Assembly (NCBI GenBank): GCA_017406565.1
Contig: JAFQYG010000002.1
Coordinates: 1-64,000 of the forward strand
Direction: 5' to 3'
Origin: Candidatus Saccharimonadota bacterium
GTDB taxonomy: Bacteria; Patescibacteriota; Saccharimonadia; Saccharimonadales; Saccharimonadaceae
Length of the DNA stretch: 64,000 nt
Each line of letters opens with the position of its first letter. The stretch's first letter is position 1. The notes beneath the pieces are model-generated. The model did no database searches. It was not told where the DNA came from and saw nothing but the letters and a program-made list of their open reading frames with translations. Positions 62,662-64,000 of this stretch are shown piece after piece. A program made the translations under genes and the position numbers.

Positions 62662-64000
62662 ATGCAGGAAGAATTTAGCGAAATAATGAATAGATTATCC
62701 GAAAATGCGCGATTTGCGCTGCAAAAATCGGATTTTTATAGTAAGAGATATAACAATGGTTATATGGGGACAGAACACCTGCTACTTGGAATAATGTCGA
62801 TGGATAATTCAACGGGTGCGAAAATGTTACGAGAGGAAGGCGTAACGATGGAAGAAGTTGAAAAAGCACTAAATAAGGTAGCGGTGGAAGTACCTGGAAG
62901 TGATATGGCAATGATGTCATTATCCGAGGCGGTGATATTGACTCTGAGGATGGCGCAGAATTATACGCGTGAGCAAGGTTTAAAGGTAATTGGTACTGAA
63001 CATATTTTATATGCGCTTCTTAGTCAACCCAATTCACGGGCGTCTTTGATTTTAATTGGGCTAAAGGTGGATATAGAAAAAGTATTAGGTGAAATCGAAC
63101 ATTTAGTAGAAGAACAAACTAAAGATGAAAAGCTAAAAGCAGAAAAAGCTAAATATCTAAAAAAGACACCATTGAAGTTCCTTGGGCGCTATGGTAAAGA
63201 TTTAACTGAAGAAGCGAAGCAGGGCCATCTTGATACGGTGATTGGGCGTGAAAATGAGATTGAGCGAGTGGTGACAGTGTTAAGTCGTCGAACAAAATCA
63301 AACCCTGTATTAATTGGTGAAGCTGGTGTAGGTAAGACAGCAATTGTAGAAGGTCTTGCGACACGAATTGCAAATAATGAAGTGCCTGGTAATTTGATTG
63401 GCAAACATATTTTTCAAGTAGATTTGTCTTCGTTGGTAGCAGGTACGAAATTCCGTGGTGAATTTGAAGAGCGAATTAAAGGTGTAATTGATGAAGCGAT
63501 GGGAGATGACTCGGTATTGCTATTTATTGATGAAATACATTTGTTATGCGGAGCGGGTTCTGGTGAAGGATCGATGGATGCGGCAAATATTTTGAAGCCA
63601 GCGTTAGCACGAAATCAGATAAATTTGATTGGTGCGACGACTTTAGACGAATATCGTAAAACGGTTGAAAAAGATAAAGCTTTGTCGAGACGTTTTCAAA
63701 CGGTGATGGTAGAAGAGCCAAGTGCGGTGGTGACTCTAAGGATTTTGAAAGGTATCAAAGGTCACTACGAAAAACATCATGGCGTAGTGATACCAGATGA
63801 AATACTTGAGACAGCGATTACAATGGGTCAACGCTATATTAATGATAGATTTATGCCGGATAAGGTAATTGATATTATCGATGAAGCTTCGGCTATTTGT
63901 AAAGTTGCGGCAGACAAAAAGGGCGGTGGTAAATATAAGAAGATGAAAATTGAGATAGCAACATTAGAAAAGAAGATTGAAGAAGCTGCGGAAGCAGAGA
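62662..64000 (+). CDS. clpC: ATP-dependent chaperone/protease subunit ClpC (5' part)
   Basis: ClpC is an AAA+ unfoldase that feeds substrates to ClpP. The visible 446 residues cover the N-terminal double repeat ([13 protein letters not shown] and [15 protein letters not shown]), the start of the first AAA domain with [20 protein letters not shown], Walker [14 protein letters not shown], the pore-1 loop region [12 protein letters not shown], Walker [16 protein letters not shown], sensor TTLDEYRKT with [12 protein letters not shown], and the start of the middle helical domain ([10 protein letters not shown]). It runs off the window end. CIRCE upstream indicates HrcA control. ClpB is an alternative, but the repeats and sequence look more like ClpC. 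Confidence 0.92.
   Translation, partial: MQEEFSEIMNRLSENARFALQKSDFYSKRYNNGYMGTEHLLLGIMSMDNSTGAKMLREEGVTMEEVEKALNKVAVEVPGSDMAMMSLSEAVILTLRMAQNYTREQGLKVIGTEHILYALLSQPNSRASLILIGLKVDIEKVLGEIEHLVEEQTKDEKLKAEKAKYLKKTPLKFLGRYGKDLTEEAKQGHLDTVIGRENEIERVVTVLSRRTKSNPVLIGEAGVGKTAIVEGLATRIANNEVPGNLIGKHIFQVDLSSLVAGTKFRGEFEERIKGVIDEAMGDDSVLLFIDEIHLLCGAGSGEGSMDAANILKPALARNQINLIGATTLDEYRKTVEKDKALSRRFQTVMVEEPSAVVTLRILKGIKGHYEKHHGVVIPDEILETAITMGQRYINDRFMPDKVIDIIDEASAICKVAADKKGGGKYKKMKIEIATLEKKIEEAAEAE

Overview
The window is AT-rich bacterial DNA, most likely from an ultra-small, host-dependent bacterium of the candidate phyla radiation, with Saccharibacteria (TM7) as best guess. The basis is the combination of small genes with a reduced gene set; type IV secretion pilin-type membrane modules fused to secreted proteins; many single-pass lysine- or acid-rich secreted proteins; fermentative ATP generation from glycolysis plus arginine and agmatine; and short-leader or leaderless promoters. 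TGA is used as a stop (18645-18647) and TGG as tryptophan, so the standard bacterial code fits and the UGA-glycine code of Gracilibacteria/Absconditabacteria does not. No 16S rRNA or ribosomal protein is present, so the placement is inference.

Layout. 1-480: 3' end of 23S rRNA, 5S rRNA and a terminator. 0.5-7 kb: small membrane-anchored proteins, nusA, and a 1102-residue secreted protein. 7-10 kb: RNase J and an unusually short thioredoxin reductase. 10-15 kb: accessory region with a propeller-like protein carrying a pilin-type anchor, a surface protein gene broken by one amber codon, and a 1.4-kb segment bounded by arrays of transposon-like repeats that carries a G5-domain gene. 15-20 kb: glycosyltransferase/acyltransferase/glycosyltransferase cassette, two transporters, tRNAs Leu, Cys and Gly. 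20-29 kb: LemA, HtpX, DNA ligase, then an operon with a large peptidoglycan hydrolase (lysozyme-like domain plus three cysteine-peptidase/CHAP-like domains). 29-37 kb: pyruvate kinase, phosphoglycerate kinase, a pilin-anchor/CHAP protein, a MurA fused to an XRE-type DNA-binding domain, and an ABC exporter. 37-46 kb: UvrD-type helicase, three proline tRNAs with the three anticodons CGG, GGG and UGG, FtsH, an M1 aminopeptidase and a second large surface protein. 46-57.6 kb: prolyl-tRNA synthetase, glucose-6-phosphate isomerase, tRNA-Leu, and the arginine/agmatine locus: carbamate kinase (minus strand), ornithine carbamoyltransferase, arginine deiminase, a YfcC-type antiporter, putrescine carbamoyltransferase, an APC antiporter and agmatine deiminase. 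57.7-64 kb: phosphoglycerate mutase, UDP-glucose pyrophosphorylase, an acyl-CoA-ligase-like enzyme, and ClpC behind a CIRCE operator.

How the genes work together. The arginine and agmatine pathways each deiminate the substrate, phosphorolyse the carbamoyl product and exchange ornithine or putrescine for new substrate; the single carbamate kinase would collect carbamoyl phosphate from both and make ATP and ammonia. With pgi, pgk, gpmI and pyk this covers most energy metabolism visible here. The hydrolases, pilin-anchored proteins and variable surface proteins are what an epibiont attached to another bacterium would expose.

A genome-wide style of expression is visible: at eleven genes the -10 hexamer (usually an extended TGnTATAAT) lies exactly 6 bases before the start codon and no Shine-Dalgarno sequence is present, implying leaderless mRNAs; downstream operon genes instead have AAAGGAG-like ribosome sites. 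This, the combined arginine/agmatine locus, the XRE-MurA fusion, the pilin-anchor fusions and the repeat-bounded element are the points most worth following.
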